Shown here piece by piece: positions 23,888 to 31,270 of a stretch of DNA of 36,567 bases. The position numbers were made by a program, and so were the translations under genes. Location: the NCBI RefSeq assembly GCF_001641635.1, contig NZ_LUUB01000074.1, positions 58,137 through 94,703 of the forward strand, read 5' to 3'. Source of the stretch: Bradyrhizobium centrolobii (GTDB taxonomy: Bacteria; Pseudomonadota; Alphaproteobacteria; Rhizobiales; Xanthobacteraceae). The notes under the pieces are model-generated. The model saw only the letters and a program-made list of their open reading frames with translations. It was not told where the DNA came from and did not search any database. The first letter of the stretch is position 1. The number at the start of each line of letters is the position of its first letter.

Positions 23888-24757
23888 TTAGTTCTCCGCT
23901 CGAATGAGTCGTACGTCCGTGATCCACTTCTCCAGCAGGGAGATGCCGACGAACAGAGCGAGGGAAATAACGCCGAGGATCACGATCGCGCACATCACCA
24001 TGTCCATCTGGAATATCTGGCTGCCGTAGACGATGAGATAGCCCAGCCCCGCTTTGGCGGACTGAAACTCTCCAACAATTACGCCGACCAGGGACAGGCC
24101 AATATTGGCCTTCATGGCAGCAACGATGACCGAACGGTTCGCCGGCAGCACGACCTTCGTCAGGATCTGCCATGTGGTCCCGCCTAGCGTCCGGACAAGC
24201 TTGACCTTGTTCTTGTCGGTCTGCTCGAATCCGATGTGGACCATCAGCAGAACGATGAAAACGGCGACGGCGATGGCGATGCCGTAGATAGACAAGGCCG
24301 GTCCGAGCCAGATGTAGAAGATTGGCACAAGCGCGATCTTCGGGACGGCATTGCCGACAACCAGAAACGGGTCGAGTATTCGCCGTGCGGTCGGCGCAAG
24401 CCAAAGCCACACCGCGAGCACCACGCCAAGCGCGGTACTGGCGACAAAGCTGGTGATCGTCTCGACGAGCGTCACCCAGGTGTGCTTGAACAGGACGCCG
24501 TCCTGAAGGAGCGTGATCATGCTGCTTGTGACGGCAGACGGGTAGCTGGTGAGCAATGGGTTGACCCAGAGCATCCGGGCGGCCACCTCCCAGACAACCA
24601 GGAAAGCGGCAATCAACCCGAGCTGCGCTGCGACGATCCCGATCCTGCGGCGGACCTGGGCGCGCTGCCAGTTGAGATAGGCGGGGCTGGCTTGGCGGCC
24701 TGCCGGAGCGGGAGTCGCGATTTCGCCGGGCATTTTGCCCACATCAGACATGGACAT
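23888..24757 (-). CDS. NitT/Tau-type ABC permease
   Basis: A 289-residue permease of the SsuC/TauC family. A ~45-residue cytoplasmic start precedes six hydrophobic segments (LGLIAAFLVVWEVAARML first). The coupling loop is KLVRTLGGTTWQILTKVVLP, followed by PANRSVIVAAMKANIGLSLV, the family's typical 'A.R..I..A.....' run. The ATG at 24757 overlaps the ATPase 3' end by 14 bases. The stop is one base before the hydrolase start, so the transporter and hydrolase are one operon. Substrates in this class are aromatic sulfonates, taurine, phthalate-like acids or vitamins. Confidence 0.9.
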   Translation of the reverse strand: MSMSDVGKMPGEIATPAPAGRQASPAYLNWQRAQVRRRIGIVAAQLGLIAAFLVVWEVAARMLWVNPLLTSYPSAVTSSMITLLQDGVLFKHTWVTLVETITSFVASTALGVVLAVWLWLAPTARRILDPFLVVGNAVPKIALVPIFYIWLGPALSIYGIAIAVAVFIVLLMVHIGFEQTDKNKVKLVRTLGGTTWQILTKVVLPANRSVIVAAMKANIGLSLVGVIVGEFQSAKAGLGYLIVYGSQIFQMDMVMCAIVILGVISLALFVGISLLEKWITDVRLIRAEN

Positions 24758-25544
24758 CGAGATCCTTCCAGATTGCCTGGAACGCGTGGTTGAAGGCTGG
24801 CAGCTCGCGCAGCTCGAGGCTGGAGGCGCGCTCACGATCGGCGACAGCGAAGTCGATGACGTGTTGAGACTTGATCCGGCCGGGCCGACGCGACATGACG
24901 AGCACCCGATCCGCCATCGCAACAGCTTCGTTGATGTCATGCGTGACGAGAATCGCAGTCTTGCCTTCGCTACGGATGATTTGCGCGATCTCATCGGAGA
25001 TCGCGATCCGGGTCTGAAAGTCCAGCGCGGAGAAAGGCTCGTCCAACAGGAGGATGCTTGGATCGAGGCACATCGTCCGGGCCAAAGCCGCTCGCTGCCG
25101 CATTCCTCCGGAAAGTTGATGCGGGAAGTGTGCCTTGAAATCGCGGAGGCCGTAGCGGTCCAGCAATCCTTCCGCGCGCTCATGGGCGGCAGCGCGATCG
25201 TGACCGCGCAGCTCGGGTCCGAGCAGCGTGTTCTCGAGAATCGTGCGCCACTCGAACAGTGTATCTTGCTGCAGCATAAAGCCGATCGCCGCTGACGGCT
25301 CGCTCACCGCTTGCCCGTCAATGGATACCGTGCCACTCGTCGGCGCGATCAATCCGGCCAGCAGCGACAGGAGCGTGCTTTTGCCGCAGCCGGATTGACC
25401 GACGATGCTGACGATTTCCCCGACTCCGATCTGAAAGGAGACCGAGTCCAGCGCCAGGGTTTCCCCTGAGGGCGTAAAATAACTCAGCGAAACGTCGTTG
25501 AACGCAAGCCTCGCTGCCCGTTCTGTGCCTGCCGCGATCGCCAC
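24744..25544 (-). CDS. NitT/Tau-type ABC ATPase
   Basis: A 266-residue ATPase (SsuB/TauB class). Walker A is GQSGCGKST near residue 55, the Q-loop is FMLQQDTLFEWRT, the signature is LSGGMRQRAALARTM, Walker B is ILLLDEPFSALD, and the H-loop is VTHDINEA. The start was chosen at GTG 25544 with GGAG nine bases upstream; it follows the binding-protein stop by one base. A TTG seven codons earlier is less likely. It drives the permease. Confidence 0.9.
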   Translation of the reverse strand: MAIAAGTERAARLAFNDVSLSYFTPSGETLALDSVSFQIGVGEIVSIVGQSGCGKSTLLSLLAGLIAPTSGTVSIDGQAVSEPSAAIGFMLQQDTLFEWRTILENTLLGPELRGHDRAAAHERAEGLLDRYGLRDFKAHFPHQLSGGMRQRAALARTMCLDPSILLLDEPFSALDFQTRIAISDEIAQIIRSEGKTAILVTHDINEAVAMADRVLVMSRRPGRIKSQHVIDFAVADRERASSLELRELPAFNHAFQAIWKDLDVHV

Positions 25545-25545
25545 G

Positions 25546-26550
25546 TCACTTCGCTCCAGCGTCAAAGAACTGACGGGTCACCACGCTATCGTAGCTGACC
25601 TTCTGAGACTCCTTGAGAACGCCGCCCGTAACCTGCAGCTTTTGCAGGGCCTCGACGGCCTCGGGCCGGATTTCCGGGGTCCGCTTCCAGAGGCCCGACA
25701 TGCGCTGACGATCCACTGCCGACTCGATCAGATCGAGCGACACGCCCGGGAAGAACGGAGCAAGCAGCTTGGCGGCTTCGGCCGGCGTGGACACCGCCAT
25801 CCATTCGAGGGCACGACCGATCGCCTTCGTCCAGCCGCGAGCGACTTCCGGATTCTTGGCGAGATATGCATCGGTCGCCATAAAGGCGGTGTAGTCGATC
25901 GGACCGACCGCTTTGCCGATGCTCGCGACGACCACTCCCTTTTTCTCTTTTTCCAGCTTCGAGGCGTCGAGTTCAAAGAAGGTCGCATAATCGCCCTGAC
26001 CGCTCAGGAACGCTCCAATCCGCGCCGGAATACCGATATTGCCGACCAGATTGACGTCTTTGGCCGGGTCAAGGCCGTGTTGCCGCAGCGCCTCGTCCAG
26101 GAACAACGCCGGCGTCGTGCCTCGACGGAACGTCAGAATCGTCTTGCCCATGAGGTCCTTCCAATCGAATGGCTTGTCATCGCGGCTAACGAGAAAGGTT
26201 CCGTCCGACGTCGTGAGGCCACAGAACATTTTGACCTTGGTTGGCGACTGGCTGCCCTGGACGTAGATCGCAGCTTCAGGGCCAACCAGCGCGATATCCA
26301 TTTCGCCCGACAGCAAGGCCGCCATGGCTTTGTCACCGCCCTGCGAGGCGGTGTATTCGACGCGAATGCCCTGGTCTTTGAAATAGCCGAGACCGTCGGC
26401 GATGTAGAGCGGTGAGAAGAAGATGTGGTGGACCGTTTCGATCAACGCGACCTTCTTCAGCTCCTGAGCTTTGGCCGCATTTGGCGCGACGAGGCCAATG
26501 CTTGTCGACGTGGCCAAGAGCCCTAGCGCAAATAGTTGCTTGAGTTTCAC
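25546..26550 (-). CDS. NMT1/SsuA-like periplasmic binding protein
   Basis: A 334-residue binding protein, first gene of the minus-strand operon. The Sec signal is KLKQLFALGLLATSTSIGLV followed by APNAAKA-QELKK. The mature domain has the family's pattern HHIFFSPLYIADGLGYFKDQG then ASQGGDKAMAALLSGEMDIA (type II fold with an NMT1-like start), and WKDLMGKTILTFRRGTTPAL. The start GTG 26550 is preceded by GGAAGG; a GTG five codons upstream is possible. A palindrome (26566-26584) lies directly upstream. Confidence 0.9.
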   Translation of the reverse strand: MKLKQLFALGLLATSTSIGLVAPNAAKAQELKKVALIETVHHIFFSPLYIADGLGYFKDQGIRVEYTASQGGDKAMAALLSGEMDIALVGPEAAIYVQGSQSPTKVKMFCGLTTSDGTFLVSRDDKPFDWKDLMGKTILTFRRGTTPALFLDEALRQHGLDPAKDVNLVGNIGIPARIGAFLSGQGDYATFFELDASKLEKEKKGVVVASIGKAVGPIDYTAFMATDAYLAKNPEVARGWTKAIGRALEWMAVSTPAEAAKLLAPFFPGVSLDLIESAVDRQRMSGLWKRTPEIRPEAVEALQKLQVTGGVLKESQKVSYDSVVTRQFFDAGAK

Positions 26551-26565
26551 CGTGCGACCTTCCAC

Positions 26566-26584
26566 TTGTCCGCATATCGGACAA
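26566..26584. promoter_or_regulatory. Operator candidate A: TTGTCCG-N5-CGGACAA
   Basis: A perfect 7-base inverted repeat with spacer CATAT. It lies 16-34 bases upstream of the binding-protein start codon on the minus strand. It is matched by a near-identical palindrome 34 bases before the IclR start. One site per divergent gene is the usual IclR arrangement. Confidence 0.55.
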
Positions 26585-26697
26585 TTCAGAACTATTTTCC
26601 GATTAGAATGTCATCTGGAACGGCAGTCAACTGCCGATCAGGCGAGATATGCGGCAAGGAGCCGATAAATTTTGCAGGCGGTGAGGTCTTGAAGCGC

Positions 26698-26714
26698 GTC
26701 CGAATATCGGACAA
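26698..26714. promoter_or_regulatory. Operator candidate B: GTCCG-N5-CGGAC near the IclR gene
   Basis: GTCCG-AATAT-CGGAC, followed by AA, so the right half ATATCGGACAA is shared with candidate A. It sits 33 bases before the IclR start (26747). Probably the site for autorepression. Confidence 0.5.
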
Positions 26715-26746
26715 AGTGGGAGCGCAGTTGAGGATCAGCACCCGTC

Positions 26747-27565
26747 ATGAAGAGAGGCCGCACCAAGCGCCAGGCAAACCCCAAACCCTCCTTGACGAAG
26801 GTTGAGCTGGGGGCAGGCAGCTTCAATCGCGCTGTCCTGATCCTGCGCTCTCTTGCGCAGGACGCCCATCGCGGAACTTCCATTCGCGACATCGTCATCC
26901 GGACAGGCCTGCCCCGCCCCACGGTGCACAGAGTTCTCAACCAACTCATGGACGCGAACTGGATCGAGGAGGGCGACGGCGCCCAGATCTATCTTGGCAA
27001 GGATTTGGCCTGTCTGGGCCTTGCGGCCATTGTCAGACATCCACTCCAACGCATCGCCGACCAGGCACTCGAACGCTTGGCGCGCGAAATGGAGCAGACA
27101 GTCTACCTAACCTTACGAGTAGGGTACGAAGCCGTGTGCCTCGCCCGGTATGAGCCCGAAAATCCTATCCAGACACTGGTGCTTCAAGTTGGAACGCGTG
27201 AGGCCCTTGGCATTGGTGCTGGCGGTATGGCCATTCTGGCCTCATTGCACGAAAGCGAGGCACGTCAAATAATCGAGAAGAACATGCAGCGGTATCGGCA
27301 GCGCAGCAACTTCGACGAAGCTGCGTTCCAGCGAGCGCATGATGTGGCTCGAAGCCGTGGGCACGCTGCTCATGATGGGCTCTTCCGAAAAGGACTTAGC
27401 GGAATCGGGGTGGCCGTCAAAGATGCAGCGAAAAATCCTCTCGCCGCGATAAGCACGGCATTTGTCTCCGACTGGTTGGACCAAAGCCAACGCGATCACT
27501 GTGCGAAACTCTTGCAGAAGGCAGCAGCCGATCTGTCCGACGAGCTATCGCTCTCTCGTGGCTGA
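26747..27565 (+). CDS. IclR family transcriptional regulator
   Basis: A 272-residue regulator. After a basic N-terminal tail (MKRGRTKRQANPKPSL), the helix-turn-helix is GTSIRDIVIRTGLPRPTVHRVLNQL at ~43-67. The effector domain starts near LACLGLAAIVRHPLQRIADQ and contains the family's GTREALGIGAGGMAILAS and GLFRKGLSGIGVAVKDA. It is divergent from the NitT/Tau-type transporter operon, with paired palindromes between, so it most likely represses or activates that operon in response to the substrate or an intermediate. Length is standard (~260). Confidence 0.9.
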   Translation: MKRGRTKRQANPKPSLTKVELGAGSFNRAVLILRSLAQDAHRGTSIRDIVIRTGLPRPTVHRVLNQLMDANWIEEGDGAQIYLGKDLACLGLAAIVRHPLQRIADQALERLAREMEQTVYLTLRVGYEAVCLARYEPENPIQTLVLQVGTREALGIGAGGMAILASLHESEARQIIEKNMQRYRQRSNFDEAAFQRAHDVARSRGHAAHDGLFRKGLSGIGVAVKDAAKNPLAAISTAFVSDWLDQSQRDHCAKLLQKAAADLSDELSLSRG

Positions 27566-27706
27566 AACTCCGCTTTGAAGTATTGCGCGTTGTGACTGCC
27601 TTCACGCCCGGGCCTAGCCGTTGGTGGACTTTCCGGGCGGAATTCATTGTATCGACACCTGACCGACTTGCACGGTCCACTCGCAGGTTGCTCGACCGGC
27701 GCTAGG

Positions 27707-27967
27707 TCACCGATAGAAACGCATACCCGCGGCTTGGTCTTCGTTTGCGAAAATGTCGCTGAAGCGATAATCGCGTGGAGTACTCGCAGCACACTCGTAG
27801 CGAACTCGAAGGCGCAGTGAAGTGCCGAGACCGACTGGACGCTTTTTCATCTCGATAATTTCGACGGAGCGGTCGAAGGAGTGGCTGGTGATCGGAAACA
27901 GCACCAACACGTCCTCACCTTTAGGCTGGCAATCCTTACACCTACCGCGGTCGGCGTGCACGCGCAT
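27707..27967 (-). CDS. Small hypothetical protein, possibly a MazF/PemK-like remnant
   Basis: An 86-residue frame without a ribosome binding site. The stretch GEDVLVLFPITSHSFDRSVE then IIEMKKRPVGLG vaguely resembles alphaproteobacterial PemK/MazF relatives ('VxVLPITHSPP...VEIP...KRxLGL'). The N-terminal half expected for such a toxin is missing, and the end looks random. It might be a degraded toxin gene or chance. Confidence is low. Confidence 0.3.
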   Translation of the reverse strand: MRVHADRGRCKDCQPKGEDVLVLFPITSHSFDRSVEIIEMKKRPVGLGTSLRLRVRYECAASTPRDYRFSDIFANEDQAAGMRFYR

Positions 27968-28000
27968 TGAGCGCGACTGGTTGGGCCCTACTTCGCATTG

Positions 28001-28050
28001 AGCCCTGATCCGGCGCTTCGCGCCACCTTCGTCCTACGGGAGAGAAGGAA
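28001..28050. repeat. Rhizobiales intergenic palindromic repeat
   Basis: The minus-strand reading contains the sequence GGTGGCGCGAAGCGCCGG with the hairpin GGCGC-GAA-GCGCC, preceded by an AGGA-rich arm and followed by GGGCT. I recognise the pattern 'AGAAGGTGGCGCGAAGCGCC' from numerous Rhizobiales intergenic regions. It lies just before the hypD remnant, in the only non-coding gap of this part. Confidence 0.5.
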
Positions 28051-28142
28051 AGATATTTCCAGCAGCGGGGGCCGAAAACTTCGTTACCGCCTGTAAATCG
28101 GGTTGTTTTGCTTTCTTCTGTTCTGATCGTCTGACGCGCTGA

Positions 28143-28535
28143 TTGGCGCGGTTCGGTCTGGGCCGCGCGGTCACCCGCGAGGGCAATCTGCGCGCTAAGG
28201 AGGAAGTTTCGGATATCTTCGAGTTGCGCGACCAATTCGAATGGCGCGGCCTTGGGCTCGTGCCATATAGCGGACTGAAGCTGAAGCGTGCCTATGCCGA
28301 GTTTGATGCCGAGATCCGTTTCGGCATGAATGAGCTTCGCTTCGCCGACAATCCGGCCTGCGAATGCGGTGCAATTCTGCGCGGGGTGAAGAAGCCGATC
28401 GGCTGCAAGCTGTTCGGCACAGTCTGCACGCCGGAGACCCCGATGGGATCCTGCATGGTCTCCTCCGAAGGGGCATGCGCCGCGCACTGGTCTTACGGCC
28501 GCTTCCGCCACCATCAGCAGAGGCAGGTGTCATGA
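28143..28535 (+). pseudogene. hypD: Truncated hypD: C-terminal third of the hydrogenase maturation factor
   Basis: HypD with HypC and HypE builds the Fe(CN)2CO centre of NiFe hydrogenase. From RAVTREGN (about 28165) on, the sequence is clear HypD: IFELRDQFEWRGLGLVPYSG, ADNPACECGAILRGVKKPIG, then CKLFGTVCTPETPMGSCMVS and SEGACAAHWSYGRF, with the iron-sulfur cysteines intact. About 250 N-terminal residues are missing. Sequence before 28165 is unrelated, so the break lies there. The stop overlaps the hypE start (ATGA), keeping the ancestral operon joint. Confidence 0.85.
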
Positions 28536-29096
28536 AGGCCTATCAGCGCAAGCTCGATATCAGGAATGGCTGCGTCGACCTGTCCCACGGCTCCGGCGGA
28601 CGGGCGATGTCACAGCTCATCTCCGGCCTGATCCACGAAGCCTTTGGCAATGAATGGTTGGCGCGCGGCAACGACCAGTCGGCCTTCGACGTCGGCGGCG
28701 GGCGCATGGTGATGACGACCGACGCTTATGTGGTCTCGCCGCTCTTCTTCCCTGGCGGCAATATCGGCTCGCTCGCAGTGCACGGCACGGTCAACGACAT
28801 CGCCATGGCGGGCGCGCGGCCGCTTTATCTGTCTGCAAGCTTCATCATCGAGGAGGGCTTTCCCTTTGCCGATCTGAAGATGATCGCCGACGCGCGCGGG
28901 TGTTTACATCATCACCGGTGATACCAAGGTGGTCGAGCGCGGCGACCAGTTCGTCGTCGGCCTGCGCCTTGGCCGGCGGGCAGGAGCGATCCTACCCGCG
29001 GCCGACGACCATCACTTCGTGCAGATGGCAACGAGCTTCGGCGGCGGACGAATTATCGACTGGCTGTCGGGCGAGCAGCTGCCACGGATCTGTTGA
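28532..29096 (+). pseudogene. hypE: hypE with internal deletions and a frameshift
   Basis: HypE dehydrates the carbamoyl group passed from HypF to make cyanide for hydrogenase. The first 125 residues are intact HypE: DLSHGSGGRAMSQLISGLIH, VVSPLFFPGGNIGSLAVHGT, then NDIAMAGARPLYLSASFIIE. Near 28898 the frame breaks; the next frame resumes with VYIITGDTKVVERGDQ, skipping ~20 family residues. Another jump leads to the family C-terminus MATSFGGGRIIDWLSGEQLP ending RIC. About 150 of the ~340 residues are lost. It cannot be functional. Confidence 0.85.
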
Positions 29097-29310
29097 GGCT
29101 TGCGATGCGCATTCGCGCATTCTGCTGCTGTCACACTCCTAAAACAACCTGACGCAGCGGCTTCATGTCGAGCTCAGGGACAGGACGGAAGCCGGCAGCC
29201 CTTATCCTCCAGGATATCTGACAGCAGAAGTTCATCCGACCCCAGATCGCCGGCTTGGCGACCGCGTTTCGGGTCCCGTACGGTTGAATTGATGAGGCAC
29301 GCGAGCCTTG

Positions 29311-29406
29311 TCAGCCATAGGCTTCGCATTTGAAGCAGCGCCAGACCAGCGGCCCCTTCTCCCTTTGCCGAGGGGCCAGCGTCATGATCCCCTTGCAGCG
29401 CGGACA
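29311..29406 (-). pseudogene. Zinc-ribbon-like fragment
   Basis: The minus strand reads CPRCKGIMTLAPRQREKG then PLVWRCFKCEAYG and stop. Two CxxC pairs 22 residues apart form a plausible small zinc ribbon. There is no ATG before the first pair and a stop ~18 codons upstream, so it may start at an alternative codon or be a fragment. Unknown function. Confidence 0.4.
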
Positions 29407-29448
29407 AAGACAAATTGAGCTCGAACGGGAGATCGAGATACCACCAGG

Positions 29449-29646
29449 CTAGCTGGTGATATCCGAAGGCAATTCACGCCCGTTTGGCGCACTCGCGTTG
29501 CGGGCCAGAGCCGCCGTCTCCTCGGCCAACCGCTCAGCCATTTCGATGACTTTGTTCCGCGCAGCCTGATCGCCTATACGCAGAAAGGCGTGGATTAGCC
29601 GAAGACCTTGCTCATCGCGCAGAAGGGATGGGCTGTCGTCATTCAT
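29449..29646 (-). CDS. Small helical hypothetical protein
   Basis: A 65-residue protein. Most of it is a two-helix stretch, LIHAFLRIGDQAARNKVIEM followed by AERLAEETAALA. The pattern resembles the C-terminal part of small Bradyrhizobium regulators ('LIRAF.RI.D...R..I..L...'), but here without a DNA-binding domain. I chose ATG 29646 with GGGAGC upstream; a further upstream ATG (29709) adds an unconvincing 21 residues. A solitary gene. Confidence 0.5.
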   Translation of the reverse strand: MNDDSPSLLRDEQGLRLIHAFLRIGDQAARNKVIEMAERLAEETAALARNASAPNGRELPSDITS

Positions 29647-29894
29647 GCTCGGGGCTCCCTGTCCCCGAATTCTGTATGCATTCTGCTGTCGCTGCAAGGC
29701 CGTGCACAAAAGGTCCGCCGCTCAAACCAGCCGTACCCCACCCGCACCGGTGGGGCGATACCTCGAAGGCTGCTTTGCCCCTGAGGCCACCGCTGCGGGA
29801 ACGATACCTACATGACGCGCGTGTTCCGTACGCCCAGTGTTCGACACCTCCGAGATAGCAAAGAGCGGTCGGTCGGACACTGCGCCTATGGGGG

Positions 29895-29920
29895 GCGGGT
29901 GCTTGGGGCCCGCCACCCGC
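29895..29920 (-). terminator. Hairpin right after the S1/P1 nuclease stop
   Basis: GCGGGTG (29895-29901) pairs with CACCCGC (29914-29920), starting 5 bases after the stop on the minus strand. It is GC-rich without a strong T-run. A second hairpin, CCCCACC-N6-GGTGGGG, lies at 29736-29755. Confidence 0.4.
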
Positions 29921-29924
29921 TCGT

Positions 29925-30818
29925 CTATGGCCTTCGTAGCGCCTGATTGAGAATCATCGCGAGCCGCACCCCGGCCTTGCTGAGCTGCAACGCGGCATCA
30001 TTCGTCGCCATTGCGACGTAGTCGTCGCTTAGCCGAAAACTGCCACGCTGGTTGGGCGGAGGAAGCTCGCCATAGGTGTCAGCTTTGGATATCGCAAACG
30101 CCTCCTTGGCCCAATCACTAGGTCCGCCAGACTGCCACTGGGTCTGCTGCGCGCTCGTGATGTGGCCGATCAAATCCGAAGCGATCGTGCGGGCATCCGG
30201 CCCGAGCTGGTCGACAAACTCGGTATCCCAAAAATGATGCAGATTGCCTGCGCTGAGGCCCGAGGCCGAGACGCGCTTGTCGTTGCCGCCTCGATCATGA
30301 TCATCGGAGCTGTGCAAGGGCTGATGTACGTCGCCCACGAAGTGAAGGAGGAACTTGAGGGCCACCACACGTTCCTCCGCGTCCGTGGCGGGATCGGTGA
30401 GCTCCGCTGCAAATTGCTGGATCTTGTCGACGACACAATCATCCTTTGGTCCGTCAGAAGCCGGCTTACCGTTCGGCACCGCCGGATGATTGAAGCACGC
30501 CTGGTCCAGGTTCGGCCCTGTGATCTCGATGTCCACGAAGTGCCACTGCCGCGTTCGCTCGCGTGAGTTGTCGACGTTCGCATCGCGGTATTTGTCGGCC
30601 CAGGTCGCGGCGGACGCGATATCGTGAGCGGTCAATGGGTCGGTGTCGGCTGCAAGCAGTGCATTGACGCGCTTGCGCACATCCGGCTCCAGAAACGACT
30701 GGGCTACCAGAGCAACCACTTGATGACCCTCATCGCCCCACGCGCTCGCGCTGTCGACGTGAGCGCAGTTTAGCATCGCGCCGAACGCCAGGACGGCGAG
30801 ATTGAAAGCTGTTCGCAT
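29925..30818 (-). CDS. Secreted S1/P1-type nuclease
   Basis: A 297-residue zinc-dependent nuclease of the S1/P1 family, cutting single-stranded DNA/RNA and 3'-nucleotides. The signal peptide (1-26) ends ASA, and the mature N-terminus is Trp27 (WGDEGHQVV), the conserved residue whose amino group binds zinc. Further zinc ligands: His in GDEGH, Asp in AATWADKYRD, RQWHFVDIEI, and HFVGDVHQPLHSSDDHDRGG, then NLHHFWD. Length and motif order match the family. AAGGAG sits six bases before the ATG. It acts in the periplasm or outside, perhaps for phosphate/nucleotide scavenging. Intact. Confidence 0.93.
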   Translation of the reverse strand: MRTAFNLAVLAFGAMLNCAHVDSASAWGDEGHQVVALVAQSFLEPDVRKRVNALLAADTDPLTAHDIASAATWADKYRDANVDNSRERTRQWHFVDIEITGPNLDQACFNHPAVPNGKPASDGPKDDCVVDKIQQFAAELTDPATDAEERVVALKFLLHFVGDVHQPLHSSDDHDRGGNDKRVSASGLSAGNLHHFWDTEFVDQLGPDARTIASDLIGHITSAQQTQWQSGGPSDWAKEAFAISKADTYGELPPPNQRGSFRLSDDYVAMATNDAALQLSKAGVRLAMILNQALRRP

Positions 30819-31270
30819 ATATGAGCTCCTTCAGATGAATGATCAAAAAAAGATGGAATTGAGTTCGCCCGCGCCAAGGAAAGGGCTGGCGCAATGCATT
30901 CTGAACTTTGGCAAGGCGTATGAAGATCGGATCGGACTGACCGCGGACTGAACCAATCGACCAGCAGGTTAATGGTCTGCGCCAGTGGCGCGTCAGGCGA
31001 AGATGCAATGTTCACAAAATCAAGGCTCCCGCATAACCCCGTCTGTCGCAGCTGTGCGAAATGCTCCTCCCTCATCACAATTGACGGTTCGAAAGCGCGG
31101 CGCAGGCAAGTGGAACCCGCCGCCGACAATGATGACGGCAAGGGGAAGGGAAAGAAGCCGTCGCCACATCCTGGTGCCCCCAAAAAACGAGTAATCCCAA
31201 AGCGGTTCAGAAAATGAAGCGGCGCCAAGCCACCGCTGTGCAGCAAAAGAAGATACGTAACCTTGAACGG
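30819..31270. other. Intergenic region between the nuclease and PLD genes
   Basis: About 450 bases, upstream of the nuclease and downstream of the PLD gene (both minus). A plus-strand 81-codon frame (30972-31217) with a lysine-rich end, KKRVIPKRFRK, has no ribosome binding site or family and is probably chance. No RNA gene or repeat is recognised. Confidence 0.35.

Noticed and set aside
30972..31217. Plus-strand 81-codon frame with lysine-rich end
   Set aside because: No ribosome binding site, no family, and antisense/intergenic position.
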